A DNA stretch of 51,226 nucleotides from Mesaphorura yosii (GCA_009869945.1 WIXG01000478.1:1-51226), one strand, 5' to 3'; positions 36,102-48,800 are shown, counted from the stretch's first letter. The notes: generated by a model not told the origin, from the sequence alone. Numbers and translations: made by a program.

Positions 36102-37925
36102 ATGAAGTCAATCGGTCCTCCTTCCACAACCGTCACCAGATTCAACAATAAGCCCGAGTGGCAACCGCGTCAAGACCCTGCCATTTCAGCACTTATCAGC
36201 AGCGGAAAGCGCTTCCGAAACTTGACGCATACCGGAAAGCGTGTCTGTAAGATTCGCTGGTTGCGTTCTGGAGGCACATTGGCACTTCCAAACTACAACG
36301 CGACCGAGCACTTTGTGACCGGATCATGGGGAGAACAGGTAAATGCTCGGTCGACATGATGTCCCTACAGATTAAGTTAACTAATCGCCAATTGTTTGCT
36401 ACAGGAAAATGAAGTATGTCTTTGGAGGCTTAGAATAGAGCAGGAACAAGGCGATGATCGAAACGCCCTGATCGATAAGATTTACCCATTCCCTGTAATC
36501 GGCAATGTTTCCGGTATTGTGGTAAGTTCAAGCCATTAGGTGTAAAGTCTATGTCGTCTGACGCGTTGTATTCGTTTCCTGCCTCCTCTGTTAATTGACA
36601 ACTGTTGGTTCCCCGTAGTCCTTGTCCGAGGACAAATTCGCATTCACTACGTCCAAGGGTGTTTTGGCTATTTTCAAAGTACTGGAGGATTCGGACGAGC
36701 AAGGCGTATCAGCACCAAACACAATTCACCCAACTTGCGCCAGCCAATTACATACTTACAAGTAAGCGCAGTGCATTTGGTTAGTCTCCGTGATCATTTA
36801 ATTTTACTTATCGCTTTCTATTTCAGAAAGACAAATGATCAATGCCCAGCCACTGGCATCACCACAGATTTTGACGATTCACTTGTGACTGTCGGAGAAG
36901 AAGGATCAATTTACCAGGTGTCGCTATCTACGAATGAAGTAGTGAGATCATTCGGTAAACTGAATCTCTCATAGCATAGAGTTGCTTGGAAGTGCAAGCT
37001 GGTTAATTATGCATTCAATTTTCGCGTACATGATAGAATCAGTCGACCCAGCCTCTCTGACCACTGTCGAATTCATTGGACGAGAAGAAATTGTTACCGG
37101 AAACATTTGTGGACAAGTTAAAATTTATGATCTCCGGGCATCTGATGGGACCAAGCCAGGACGTACCGTTCATGACTTCAATGAGATCACTGGCATCAAG
37201 AGCTTAGCACAGCATCCTTCACAAAATCACATGCTGCTGATCGGGTACGAGTCTGGACAGTTGGCCCTACAAGATTTGCGCCAGAACTCGGCCTTCAGCG
37301 GCTCAAGCGAGCCGATCGCGTATTTGCCACCTCAGAGCGGTGGTGTCAGCGAAATGAATTTCCATCAAGTGAATCCCGATCATTTCTTCACCGCTTCACA
37401 AAATGGAGAATTGGTGAATTGGATGCCTGGCGAGCCAGATGTCGAGATGGACGGACGTAAGTCAAAAGTCAGGTCGAGGTGTGGCTGTTGCTAAGCTTTG
37501 TCTGTTATATAAGAATTTTAACATTGTAATCGCCAATGGCCGAGCCGAGATCAAGAAATCATTATCTTACGAAGAAGATTTAGGAATCTTACGTAACAAC
37601 CACACGCAATTCTCTAACCTTGAAATTGTTCAACGAACTCAGACAATCTTAGTCACTGCCGTGTCGTTAAACTTTATCTTTCTTCTGAAAATGTCAGTGG
37701 TGAGTCTGGTCTAGACGGCTATCTCATCTCTTGTCACATGCAGGTTTTGAGGATCCCACGCCGGTACTGCCTGATCTCAACCTGGAGTGTCTCAAATACG
37801 GATTCATGTCGAAGGTCATGTATTCGTCCCAGTTTCCTTTGAACAGTCTTAGCATCTCTGCCCATAACCGACTGATTGCTGCAGGTGACAGTGGATTCAC
37901 GTTTTGTACAGAATTGGTACTTTGA
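36102..37925 (+). CDS. NUP43: Nucleoporin NUP43
   Basis: WD40 beta-propeller subunit of the Y-shaped (NUP107-160) complex of the nuclear pore. Exons 36102-36338, 36405-36521, 36619-36761, 36827-36954, 37037-37456 and 37744-37925 join in phase to 408 aa (human 380). Family marks in order: CKIRWLRSG, FVTGSWGEQENEVCLWRL across the first junction, LVTVGEEGSIYQV, EIVTGNICGQVKIYDLR, HPSQNHMLLIGYESGQLALQDLRQ, NPDHFFTASQNGELVNW, and the closing strand FPLNSLSISAHNRLIAAGD. Introns are GT-AG and 66-96 bp except the last (287 bp). An upstream in-frame GTG extends the frame to 36060, but the ATG at 36102 is the first usable start. Confidence 0.93.
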
Positions 37926-37933
37926 TTGTGGAA

Positions 37934-37963
37934 TTTATTCTTGTAATAATTTTTCAGAATAAA
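37934..37963. terminator. Opposing polyadenylation signals of NUP43 and GPALPP1
   Basis: Plus-strand AATAAA at 37958-37963 (a second at 37962-37967) serves NUP43; minus-strand AATAAA at 37934-37939 serves GPALPP1, 62 nt after its stop. Cleavage of each would fall inside the other's transcript, giving a short antisense overlap. Confidence 0.65.
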
Positions 37964-38000
37964 TAAAATGAGTAATAAATATTTACAGCTTACGTTGTAC

Positions 38001-38881
38001 TTACAGGAATTTCTTTTTCCCACCCTTAAATCGACTGGAGAGCTCCTCGCTTTTCTTTATGAATTTGGCCTTATCTTCACTGCTTAGTCCACCCACTTTG
38101 AGATCAGTGTCACGATCGAAGGGACGTCTTTCCTTAGGCTCCGAGGATTTATTCGCGGCGTCCTCGAGCAACTTCCGCTTTCGGTGTATGTTCATTAGGC
38201 TTTCGCTCTTATCGCCAGCAGCAGTCATCAAGGTCTTCATCTTTTCATCTCGTTCCTGCTCAGATTTGTTGGCCAGCTCAGCCCTTGCGGTTTCCAGGAA
38301 CGTGTCCGTGTCTTCATCCTCTTCCTCGGCATTCCCATCCTTATCGAACACTAACTCGTCTGGTGTTCGCGCAAGAAACTGCCTGGGTCCCAACCCAACC
38401 GCCAATGATCTGTTCTTTGGGCAAATTAGCATCCACTCCTCTCGCTTAGTCGGTGCAGCCTCTTTCGGACCTGCGAGACGAGCTTTGGGCACCAATTGAT
38501 TGCGAGGATCCTCTGGTAAATATGGACCAATTTGACCTCCTCTGTCTTCATCTGCGTCATTGTCCTCTGCCTCCTCTTTCTTTCCTCCAGGCTCCTCCGG
38601 GCGGTTTTGCTCCGCTGCTACGGCGGCTAAGATTTCCAAATCGGTCCTCTTGATGTGAGACGGCAATTGTGGACCAATCACGGCTGGTTTACTAGCTTCC
38701 GAGTCTGGTGCTCTAAGGATGAAAAGTCGGTGTATACTGTATTCCGCAAAACGTGAAATTTATTGAAGTTTAACTTTAATGTTACTTACTGGTTCACAAG
38801 ATGTGGAGGAAGTGCCGGACCGTAACAATCGTCGTCTGAACCTGAATCTGAAGCGTTGTCGTTATTATGATTAGCAGACAT
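38001..38881 (-). CDS. GPALPP1: GPALPP motif-containing protein 1
   Basis: Two exons, 38881-38790 and 38712-38001, give 267 aa. Exon 1 has an acidic Ser/Asp start and the motif YGPALPP; exon 2 has two variants, IGPQLP and IGPYLPEDP, then the DUF3752 core REEWMLICPKN and GLGPRQFLART, a charged helix, and the conserved end LSSRFKGGKKKFL. The GPALPP motif and DUF3752 identify the family; its molecular role is poorly known, likely nuclear. The stop TAA lies in CCT|GTAAGT, a strong donor sequence, but the conserved C terminus supports stopping here. Confidence 0.93.
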
Positions 38882-39093
38882 TATCCGATGCACTGGTGAT
38901 CAAGATAACTATCAATAGCATCAGTTTAAGTTAAAATAAAATACTACTACATTCTACGCGCGCCTTGGTATTTAATCTGCTGGAACTGAATGATAGAATG
39001 GTTTCAAATGAGTACGTCCGGAACGATAGAGAAGAAGCGGAATATTCCGCGTTGGCTTAAAACCCACTTCGAATGGTTTGTTACACCAGAGCA
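38882..39093. other. Spacer between GPALPP1 and tRNA-Asp
   Basis: 212 bp holding the GPALPP1 promoter; no TATA box or other gene recognised. Confidence 0.35.
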
Positions 39094-39165
39094 TCTCGAG
39101 TAGTATAGTGGTAAGTATCCCCGCCTGTCACGCGGGAGACCGGGGTTCGATTCCCCGCTCGAGAG
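39094..39165 (+). tRNA. tRNA-Asp(GTC): tRNA-Asp (anticodon GUC)
   Basis: A complete cloverleaf without intron. The acceptor stem TCTCGAG (39094-39100) pairs with CTCGAGA (39158-39164), with G39165 as discriminator. Anticodon stem CCCGC/GCGGG (120-124/132-136 of 39xxx) encloses CTGTCAC with GTC at 39127-39129. A box TAGTATAGTGG and B box GGTTCGATTCC are intact, and a T7 run (39168-39174) follows as Pol III terminator. CCA is not encoded, as expected in animals. Confidence 0.97.
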
Positions 39166-39167
39166 AA

Positions 39168-39174
39168 TTTTTTG
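39168..39174 (+). terminator. Pol III terminator of tRNA-Asp
   Basis: A run of seven T shortly after the tRNA 3' end. Confidence 0.8.
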
Positions 39175-40256
39175 CATTTGCTTTTGCACATTTTATGCAC
39201 AGTTTTCACGCGTGGTCTACGCCTGACCCTATCAAGCAGGAGAATTCCCCTGAATTATGATTTTTGATGATGAAAACGAAGTGACCACGCGGCTGATCAC
39301 CATGAATTTGTAGAAAATCAGAGCAAAAGCACATTGAATTTCATTTACGACCGGCGCGGTGAGTGTCATTTGCTTTTTGCGAATTGCATTTCACAAGCTT
39401 CATTATCCATTCTCTTTCTTTTACAGTGATGTTTTCTGAGTGTGGTATGACAAGCAAGCGACCATTTTTAAACTAGGTCAGGCAGGCAGATGCTGGATGC
39501 TCGGTGCCAGAAATGATTATTGATAATACACGAATCCCTATAACCGATGACAGTACCATTTACACAGCCATCAGTACTTTCGCAGGCTGGAGAGTCAGTT
39601 CGACAACAAATCATAATCTCACTGTACGTACTGAAGCATTTGTGACTTGCACACAAGCCCAGCCTAGGCGTAGCTCAGGCCATGTAATTTGGGACAAGAA
39701 CACATTCACCCAGGCTCGGCTGATAACCTGTGCAATATACGTGAATTCATGAATTAAATATTAGAAAAGGTAAATACCAAATAGTTCATTAAATATTCAT
39801 ACAAACTGCCGAGTCGTGCCTGGTCTCAAAATAGGCATTCCTGTTTCTGTTTCTGCGATCGTGTTCCGCGAGTTGCTTGCAGCTTAGCTGTAACTAAAAC
39901 TGTAAATCACAGATTACGACTTGACGCTTTAACTTTGTAATTACGCGATTAGCCTTCGACTACTATACTAAAAGCCAGAGATACCAGCTACCAGCTACAA
40001 TCTGCAATCTGCGAATGTGTTCTTTCTGTACAGTGTAGGCGAGTTTTTTACTTGCTCTTGCCGTTTACAGTTTGCAAGTAGCTTTAGCCTTCCTGTTCTG
40101 GGCTCTCGCTCTCTCATGGCCAGGAGGTTTAATACTTACAGCATTAGTCATAGTTCATAATAGTCACACTAACATTACGCACCGACCACGCTTTCAGCGA
40201 ATCCATTCAGTCATGTTTTGTATGAGCCGTGAGTGAGTGACGAGTGACGAGATACA
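39175..40256. other. Upstream region of the first TRPA-like gene
   Basis: About 1.1 kb without a gene I can support. A frame at 39504-39752 has no domain. Short near-repeats (for example CAGCTACCAGCTAC near 39990 and AATCTGC words) are seen. The promoter of the TRPA-like gene should lie at the right end. Confidence 0.4.
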
Positions 40257-43200
40257 ATGAATTTTGAACTGGAGCAGCTTCTCCAGCAACGTAACTCGAG
40301 CCAGGGCCAGCATAATGGAGGACTTGGCACTGGCACGGGACCAAGATTACGCCAGTACAAGCACGTAAGCGGAGTACCGGGCGTAGGAATGGACGAAGGC
40401 AGCCTGGACATCCTCGAGCACCTTATCGCCGTCATCTTGCAGGAGAATTCGGCGTACCTCGAGCAGCTCCTGCAAAATGAGGAAGTGCTCGAGGTTCTTG
40501 ACATGCAAGACAACAAAGGCTTCACTCCTCTGCACATCGCCTCAGACAAGTACGACGTCGACTCCTGCCGCCTGCTCCTCCAAGCCGGCGCCAACCCGAA
40601 TGTCATGGATAATTACGGCCGCACAGCGCTGCACTGGGTCGTGAGCGCCGGTTGCCACTGTGAGACGTGCAACATGAGACGGGCGCAATGCACGCGGCTC
40701 CTCGTTCAGGCCCGGACAAATGTCGAGGCAGAGGACCATTTTGGGGAGACGCCACTCTTTTACGCGGCCAACAATCTCCAATCGCAGAGTGCGGTTGTGC
40801 TCTTGGAGTCTGGGGCAACCACTGACAAAACGTAAGTGAGTCGCTGACATTCGCCGAAAATTGGGTATCGACTTTGGTTGTCGAAAGTACGGTTTTTCCC
40901 ATTTTCCTCCGATTTTTCATTTAAAAAATCATTAACATGACGACTGTCGAAATTATGCATATTTACTTATGTGAAACTAATATTCCGAAAACACACATTC
41001 TCGGTGCTCAGTTGCTCAGTTTGCCTTCGGCCATGGAGTCGACAAATGGCACTAAGTACGTGAGCACAATAGGTAAGAAAATTTACCACAAATGGGCCAA
41101 CAGTGGATATGGTTAACGGGACACTTAATGGTACCGAATTTTGGATTTGTACCTACCATGATAATTGTTCAGTTTCACTCATTCAAAAGGCAAGTGATGT
41201 ACGAAAAGGAAAGAAAGGTCAATGCATGAAAAGAAAATGTACTATCTTACCGCACACGCAAATTTCGTACGACCCCTACCATAAATACTCCTACCAGCCA
41301 TTTCCCACTGCATTTGAACTTGTATTTTTACCACTAACTTGATTTCTGTTTTAATGTTGCTGATAATAAAATTTCGACAAGTGCGATTATCCACGTATTC
41401 ACTTTCGACAATCCCCCTGTTATTTTTCAAAACTACTTTCGACAGTCGAAATGCGAATCGAAAATTGTTAATACAGAGATCACGCAAAACCAACTTTTTT
41501 GAGTAAGATGTTTTGTCTATTTCATAGAAATTCAAAAGGCGTCCACTGCGGGCAGCTACTCGTTCAGAAAATCCCTTTCGTGATGTCACAGTTGCTTGAC
41601 TCCTGCATCACTTATGACGAGGAAGACAACTCCGAACTGAAAATAGATTTTAGGTAAGAGCTTAAAATTAATCATACACATGAGTCAAGTAATGTCATGT
41701 GTCATGTTTGCTTCCTCGTTCTTGTAGTGTTCTGATCGACTCTGCCGCCATGTCGTCTGAAGACGCCAGCAAGTCCATCACTTCGCTTGCAAGTAAGAAT
41801 CCCGGTCGTGAAACGGAGCTCCTCTGCTGCATGCTGCAGACGTACCCCATCGCCCGCGAGATGCTCCTGACTCACCCCGTCACACAAACGTTCCTCTACC
41901 TGAAGTGGCAGTACGTTCGCAAGTGGTTCTGGTTCATTCGTCTGTTCTACTGCCTCCTCACTCTGCTCTACACGTACTTCGTCTACAACTTCTACATTCG
42001 TCAATGCCCGTACCACGCAAACAATGACAGTACCAATTTTCTGCGGAGCAGCGACCTTATCGCCCGCCCGCTTTACGCTTGTCAGCAGAAGCCGTTGGCT
42101 TTGCCCCTCAAAACGCAAGTTATGCTTTTGTGCATTTGTGCGTGGCTGGTGCTCATGTTCCTGAATCAGCTGAACATGGCCGTGGTGGACTGCAAGAATT
42201 ACATGCGGAGTTATGGACTGCTGGCACTTGGATGGTGGATTGTAATCATTGCTTGTGGGCTGACTGTCCTGCCTCCAACCGGGCTGGTTCCGTTGAACTA
42301 TTGGGTGTATCCACTGGCAGCAGTAAGTACGAATACAATGGACTTCATACTCAATCGTGTGCTATGTTAATCTAATCTCCGACCTTCACCCCATTTTTAT
42401 TTGCAGTTCAGCATTTTCTGGACGTGGTCCATGCATCTGACGCACTTGAACCGACTCCCATACCTTGCCCCGTACATCTCCATGTTCAATCACGCCGTAC
42501 AGCGGGTTCTGATAATCATTGGCGTGTTTGCATCACTCTTCATGGCCTTTGTGCTTGGATTTTGTGTCCTCTTCCCCAATCACAAAATGTTTCAAGACAT
42601 TCCTGTCGCTGCGCTGAAGCTCTTTCTGATGGCTGTCAACGACCAACATTACTCCACAATATTTAATGCTAATTTGAACGACAGCATGACTTCGCCGTTA
42701 GATGAAGGAGTCGAGCCGGAAGAACGCTTGATGCATCTGGATTACAGCCTTCCAACGCAACTATTCTACATTGCGTTCATCGTCGTCTTCGGAATCTTGA
42801 TGCTGAACGTCCTGATAGGCCTTGCGGCCAGCGACGTGCATAAAATCCGGGAGGACGCCACATTGCTCCGTGCCGAGCGCCAAATCATTGAGATTGCTAG
42901 ACTCGAAACGTTTCTGGCGACCAGTTGGTTTTGCATATCAAGTTGCACCAGAAATACATTCCTCGCTCTCATGGCCGTGGAGTACAGAAATGGACGCACG
43001 TTCAACTTCGCACCGACGGATCCAGACGCCGAGACCAGCTTACCGAAAAGATTGAAGGCCAAATTCATTCCTTACTTGGCAACTAGACCATGCTATCGGT
43101 CCTCCAGTTGTAGTGGGAAGCTCCGAAACTTGGAAATTCACCCTCAACCAGAGCTGACTCACAGCCGTAGTTTCACAGGAGGCAGAAGCCGGTCACGGTC

Positions 43201-43333
43201 GAGTGACACAATTGAGTCAATTCTTGCTGATTTGAGGAGGAAGCTTGAGGGGCTGACGTCAGGGACGGGCACGATTCAGAGGCGTAGTGCAGGTCAGCGG
43301 CAGAGTCAGAACCAGCAGAATACGACGTCATAG
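40257..43333 (+). CDS. TRPA-like ankyrin cation channel, copy A
   Basis: Six-TM cation channel of the TRPA group; arthropod members (painless, pyrexia, water witch) sense heat, chemicals or humidity. Exons 40257-40831, 41528-41653, 41728-42322 and 42407-43333 give 740 aa. About four ankyrin repeats (80-190: NKGFTPLHIASDKYD, NYGRTALHWVV, FGETPLFYAANN), a linker with VQKIP, TM1 from about 300 (WFWFIRLFYCLL), TM5 about 466-488, TM6 about 550-572 (ending VLIGLAASDV), and a Ser/Arg-rich tail. The ankyrin region carries an insertion with C133, H134, C135, C138 and C145. The pore reads VNDQHY (509-514): the glycine usual before the acidic residue is replaced by Asn. Tandem partner of the next gene, but exons 4 and 5 of that gene are fused here. 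Confidence 0.9.
40832..41527 (+). other. Intron 1 of TRPA-like copy A
   Basis: 696 bp, donor AAC|GTAAGT, acceptor CATAG. Contains an 80-codon plus frame (41103-41342) with no support as an exon. Confidence 0.7.
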
Positions 43334-43507
43334 CATTAGTAGTCATCGCGTCATAAGATGCTAATAATAGATGTGGGAGCGTAATGATTTTATTTTGCTC
43401 CCGGAGCCAGTGACTACTTCGATTTTTCTACGTCATTCTTTTATTTTTAGCGTTTATACTTTCGGTTTTCAATTTTTCATGAGCTGTGCATTGTTATGAT
43501 GTTATTG

Positions 43508-43513
43508 AATAAA
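43508..43513 (+). terminator. Polyadenylation signal of TRPA-like copy A
   Basis: AATAAA 175 nt after the stop codon at 43331-43333. Confidence 0.6.
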
Positions 43514-44336
43514 TTGACGTACTTACACTATTTTTAATTGTTTATCGTGGTCGTCATTCGTACTTCATGAATCAGCTTAATCGCTTCTACTGACGGGCAG
43601 CGTGATTTGATAGAAGCAGCAAGCCAATAAAAGTGGCCATCTGGCTGGCATGCAACAGCAATCTTGACCAAGTTATCGCACCTCACATGCCAAATCAGCG
43701 AAGAGAGTATTAATAAATTCATCGTACGTCGCTCACCGGCACTTGGACTGCCAGTCCGTTGGTCGAGCAAAGGTTGCGTAAAGCAAATAAACTGCAGATA
43801 AAACAAAAGCACCTGAAACCTGAATTCGCCAAGCCAGACGTCGAGGCGATCAGTCAAAATGAATAAACGTTCTTGTTCTGCTTCCAGTTCAAGGCTCGAT
43901 CTTCATCTTCTAAGGTCATCCATTATCCATCTGTCTGCTGATCTGCTTATGATCTCTTCTCACCTGCTAATTAATTAATCCGACTGCAAACCACTTAAAC
44001 TAAACTACTGTAAACAGTGCCTTGAATCAGAGATCTTGCACAAGTTCTCCTGCGTTGTGACTGTGACTCATCTTAATTTCATCATCAAGCGCCGTAATGT
44101 GAAGTCGAAGATGGCAAGTTTACTAGTTCGCTTAAAAATGGCATTTTAGCTTTAGCCTTTGCAGATTTAATATTTACCTTAATTATTTAAATCTTAATGC
44201 GGTGAGCCTGAGCATGTGAACCTGAACCCACACTAGGTGCTAAAATCTTCAATTAAGCCCTGAGACGCAGTACAGCGAATAGCAAGTTTGTGTTTGTGCC
44301 CAAGCGACGCGTCCGACGCTTAAAAAGTGATAAATA
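43514..44336. other. Spacer between the two TRPA-like genes
   Basis: About 820 bp with the 5' region of copy B. A minus frame of 107 codons at 43534-43857 has no recognisable domain. No TATA box is evident. Confidence 0.4.
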
Positions 44337-47246
44337 ATGTCAAGGTACAACAAGAACACGCTTCTTGAAACCAATCTTGACGAAGACGCCATGGGAGACA
44401 CACATCCACCGAACCACAATGCAAGAGCTCCACTCACCCGTCAGCCAAGCCAAGACGTACAAAACTTCAGTCCGACAGCATCCACTCGAAATGGCGCACG
44501 CAGAAATCGACGGTCAGGGAACTTGAGTTTTAGCCTGGGCCACGGCCACGACGAAGGCGCACCGTCAAATGGAAGCCCAAACCACCATCACCATCAAGGC
44601 AGCGGATGGGCACATGGGCGACTGCGGCTTGGACTTCTCTCAGGCAGCTTTTTTAACAGTCATGGGCATGGCCATGGTCAAAACAGCCCTCAGCGAACGG
44701 GCACAGTCAGCATGACCTCCGAGGACTCATCCACCGAGTCAAACTCCAAGGCAAATCCACTCCAAACCGAAACACTCAACGAACTGCGTGAAGCGATCAG
44801 AAACGGGAATGCGATCGTGCTTGAGGAATGTCTGCATGACTGCCACGAACTTATTGACGTCACTGACGAACATGGAATGACACTTTTCCTCCTCGCCTGC
44901 AAGATTTCCGATCCTGAATGCGTGAGAATCTTGCTTGAAAATGGGAGCGACGTACATGTCACGGATAAAATGGGTCGAGGAGGTCTGCACTGGGTTTTGG
45001 ATGTCGGCTGCCACTGTGAAATATGCAGCAACAAGAACGTCAAGTGCTTAGAACTTCTGTTTCAATACGGGGCCAATCCAAATGCGGAAGATTTCAACGG
45101 AGAAATTCCACTGCACTTTGCGGCCAAGAATATGCTCCCGAAGTGTGCACAAGTGCTGTTGGATAATGGAGCTGATATCGATTATGCGTAAAATGTCTTT
45201 TAGTATTCATATTCCAAGTGTTCTAATTAAAGATGTCAACGGTTCACTGCTTCAGGTCGAAGGCCAAACATGTCGGGTACATGATGGTACAAAAAATTCC
45301 GGAAGTATTGCGTGGGGTCCTGGACAAAGGAATCTTATACGATGAGCAAGACAGCAGCAAGCTTAAACTGGACTTCGGGTAACGATTCCAATGATTTGAC
45401 CTGTGCCAATTCAGAATAACAATTCTTCCATGGTTGTAGCTGGATCCTGAACTCTTCCGGTGTGAAAGTGAATCCGATGAGTATCAAGAGCCAAGAGGGC
45501 AGCGCAGGCAGCGACGATGACGAGAAGCAGGCGATGGCTAACCATCAAGACGAGCAAGTCACCATGCGCCGAAGACGTGAGACCGACCTCCTCGTGCGAA
45601 TGCTTCGGGCCCACCGCTCCGGCCGTGAAGCCCTTCTCACTCATCCGTGGACGGAGGCTTTTCTCCACTTGAAATGGTTGAGTGTTCGTAAATGGTTCTG
45701 GATCATTCGCATAATCTATGGCCTCATGTTGATTTTGTACTCTTTCTTCATATTCAACATCTACATTTGGAGCTGCCCACCTGACGACGAGGACCCGACA
45801 ACGGCGGAAGCTTCGACGACCATTCCGACCAACGCAATTTCTGGTGAACTTGTGCTGGAGTCGAATTCTAGCAATTTAGTCTTTGATGAACTTGAAGATG
45901 ACAATACAACAAGCACAACGCCTCTTCCCACGACTCAAGCGTGGTCGTCGCCACTTCTTCTCGCCCACTCGTGTGAAACAAGCATCTGGATCAATTTCAT
46001 GGGCATCTTTGTAGCTTTGTCAGCGTGCGCCATGATATTCAATGAGATCTACGAGTTTATACAAGACCGGCACGTGTACGTGCAGACATACCTGAACATT
46101 GGGTGGTGGGTGTTAATCATCAATATTTCCTGCACCCTGCCACCAGCGTTTGGGGTGAAACCCAGGCAGTGGCAGTATCCAATGGCCGCGGTAAGTAAAA
46201 ACAATAGTTAAAAATAGTCTGCCGTTTTTAACTCGTTTACCTCGTTCGTGTTGGTGTCATTTGTTGCAGTTTGGTCTCTTTTTTGCTTGGGGTATGAACT
46301 TAACTCAGATCGGCCGAATTCCAGCCGTTGGAGTCTACGTTGAAATGCTTGGGAAAGTGCTTCGAGATTGCTTTATTTTCCTGATAACATATGCGAGTTT
46401 GATGATTGCATTCACTCTCGGAATGTGTGTCATGTTCCCGAAGGTACGATCACGCGAAATCTAGTACAATGATCATATTTTATTGCTGATATAAACCACT
46501 ATGAGACTAATCAATTACAGAATGAATACTTCCGCTCCGTGCCCTTGGGTTTTATAAAGTCGCTGCTCATGATGATTGGCGAAAACGACTACCACGACAT
46601 CTTCGACGAGAGCAACTCTCGTGTCAAGTATCTCGAGTATTCCATACCAGCACATGTCATGTACGCTGGCTTTATCTTTATAATTACAATCGTCATGATG
46701 AATCTGCTCCTTGGCCTAGCGGTGAGCGATATTCAAGAACTCCGTAAGCATTCCACCGTGACTCGGATCACGCGCGAGATCTCGCAAATTGTGCTCGTGG
46801 AATCCATTTTCTACAGTAAATTCTTCCCACAGCGACTTGTGATCAGATTTTTCCCGTCATTCTCAGCCGATTCTCGTATAGAGCGTTACTTTCGGTTCTC
46901 GCCCACGGATCCCGACGACAAGTCGCTACCCGAGGACCTCAAGCAGAAGTTCGTGCCGTATCTGACGAGCAGCCCGTGTCTCAATAAGCAGGCTGTGTTG
47001 CGGCGAGTGATGGCCGTCAATAAGTGGAAAGCGGCCCGACGCTCGAGTCTCATGATGAGGTTGCAGGGAGAAGGCAAGGCAAAGGGAAAAGATCCTGAGA
47101 CGAAGGAAATGAGCCCGAGGAAGCTCCTGCTGCAGAATCTGAGCGACACGGTAAACGACATCAAGGCGCAGTTGCAAGTGTTGACAGAGAAAATGAATGC
47201 CGGACAGATCGAGGTAAGGCCGTTTGCGACTGATGCAGACGCTTGA
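44337..47246 (+). CDS. TRPA-like ankyrin cation channel, copy B
   Basis: Exons 44337-45187, 45256-45378, 45440-46190, 46270-46443 and 46521-47246 give 874 aa, near the size of arthropod pyrexia/painless proteins. The N-terminal 140 residues are low complexity with His/Gly clusters (NHHHHQG, HGHGHG). About four ankyrin repeats follow (150-284), with an insertion holding C225, H226, C227, C230 and C237, in the same spacing as copy A. The linker has VQKIPEVLRGVLDKGILYD; TM1 begins WFWIIRIIYGL; TM6 ends NLLLGLAVSDI. The pore reads IGENDY (652-657), with the normal Gly-acidic pair. The S1-S2 loop has an acidic, Ser/Thr-rich insert (DDEDPTT) with possible N-glycosylation sites. Plasma-membrane channel; ligand or temperature range cannot be read from sequence. 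Confidence 0.92.
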
Positions 47247-48158
47247 GTACGCATGCACGTGTAAATTGTATAAGTACAAGAAAAATTTACAATTTATTTT
47301 TACCACCTTTCTACTGCTACTTCTAGTAAGATACTTGAATACATAAATATATTTAGCGTATCATTGATGTTACACATTATAATGACAAACCATTCTTGTC
47401 GCTGCCACCTGAACTCCTAAGACATTGACGACGGTTCCATTTGTATTGTCGAACAGTACTTTTGGCCATTTACTTACATTTACAGGCAAATACATGAAAT
47501 TATTATAAAACGTAAATAAACAGCGTGCTAATGCTAAGTGCATGCAAATCAATGGCCTACCACCAAAGAATCGTGCTTCGTGTGATCGTGTACGATGTGA
47601 AAGGGCGAAATCAAAGAGTATGTTCTGTAATTGGATCACCTGCCAAAGCGAAGCGAAAACACGATATCTGCTACTGACAAAATAAAATGCATTTGGCTGT
47701 AGCCCATGCCTGACATTGAATATTGATATGAATATCAAATACACTGTACAAAGTGTTTTGTCGTAACTTCATGGATGGAATTAATTTCGAAACCCTTTTA
47801 TCATCACATGAGTAACCTAACACCTAAATGACATTAAGAGCATCGCATCAACATACAATACAAATTGCTGACGCTCACTTTCACTTGGTGCATTCGGGCT
47901 TTTCTAACGGTTGACGTCAATGAGTCAATGCTGTGGACGTGGACTGGAAGAACGATTACCTATACAATTTGAATAATAAAATTCGAAATCTGATCTTTTA
48001 AAAAAGGGTTCTTGTTGGTCATATTGTCATACAGCACATAGCACAGCAGTTCACCGTCACGTGGATTGGAAAACGGAAAGCTTCGTAACTTAGCAAACGT
48101 ACGATAAATTATAAATTAGTTCGATAAATTATAAATGGGTAAGTGGTCCAGCTTCACT
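47247..48158. other. Intergenic region between TRPA-like copy B and the SFT2 gene
   Basis: About 0.9 kb between convergent genes. A possible plus-strand AATAAA lies near 47514-47519. No coding exon or RNA gene recognised; the minus frame at 47370-47744 has no domain. Confidence 0.4.
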
Positions 48159-48800
<642 letters not shown>

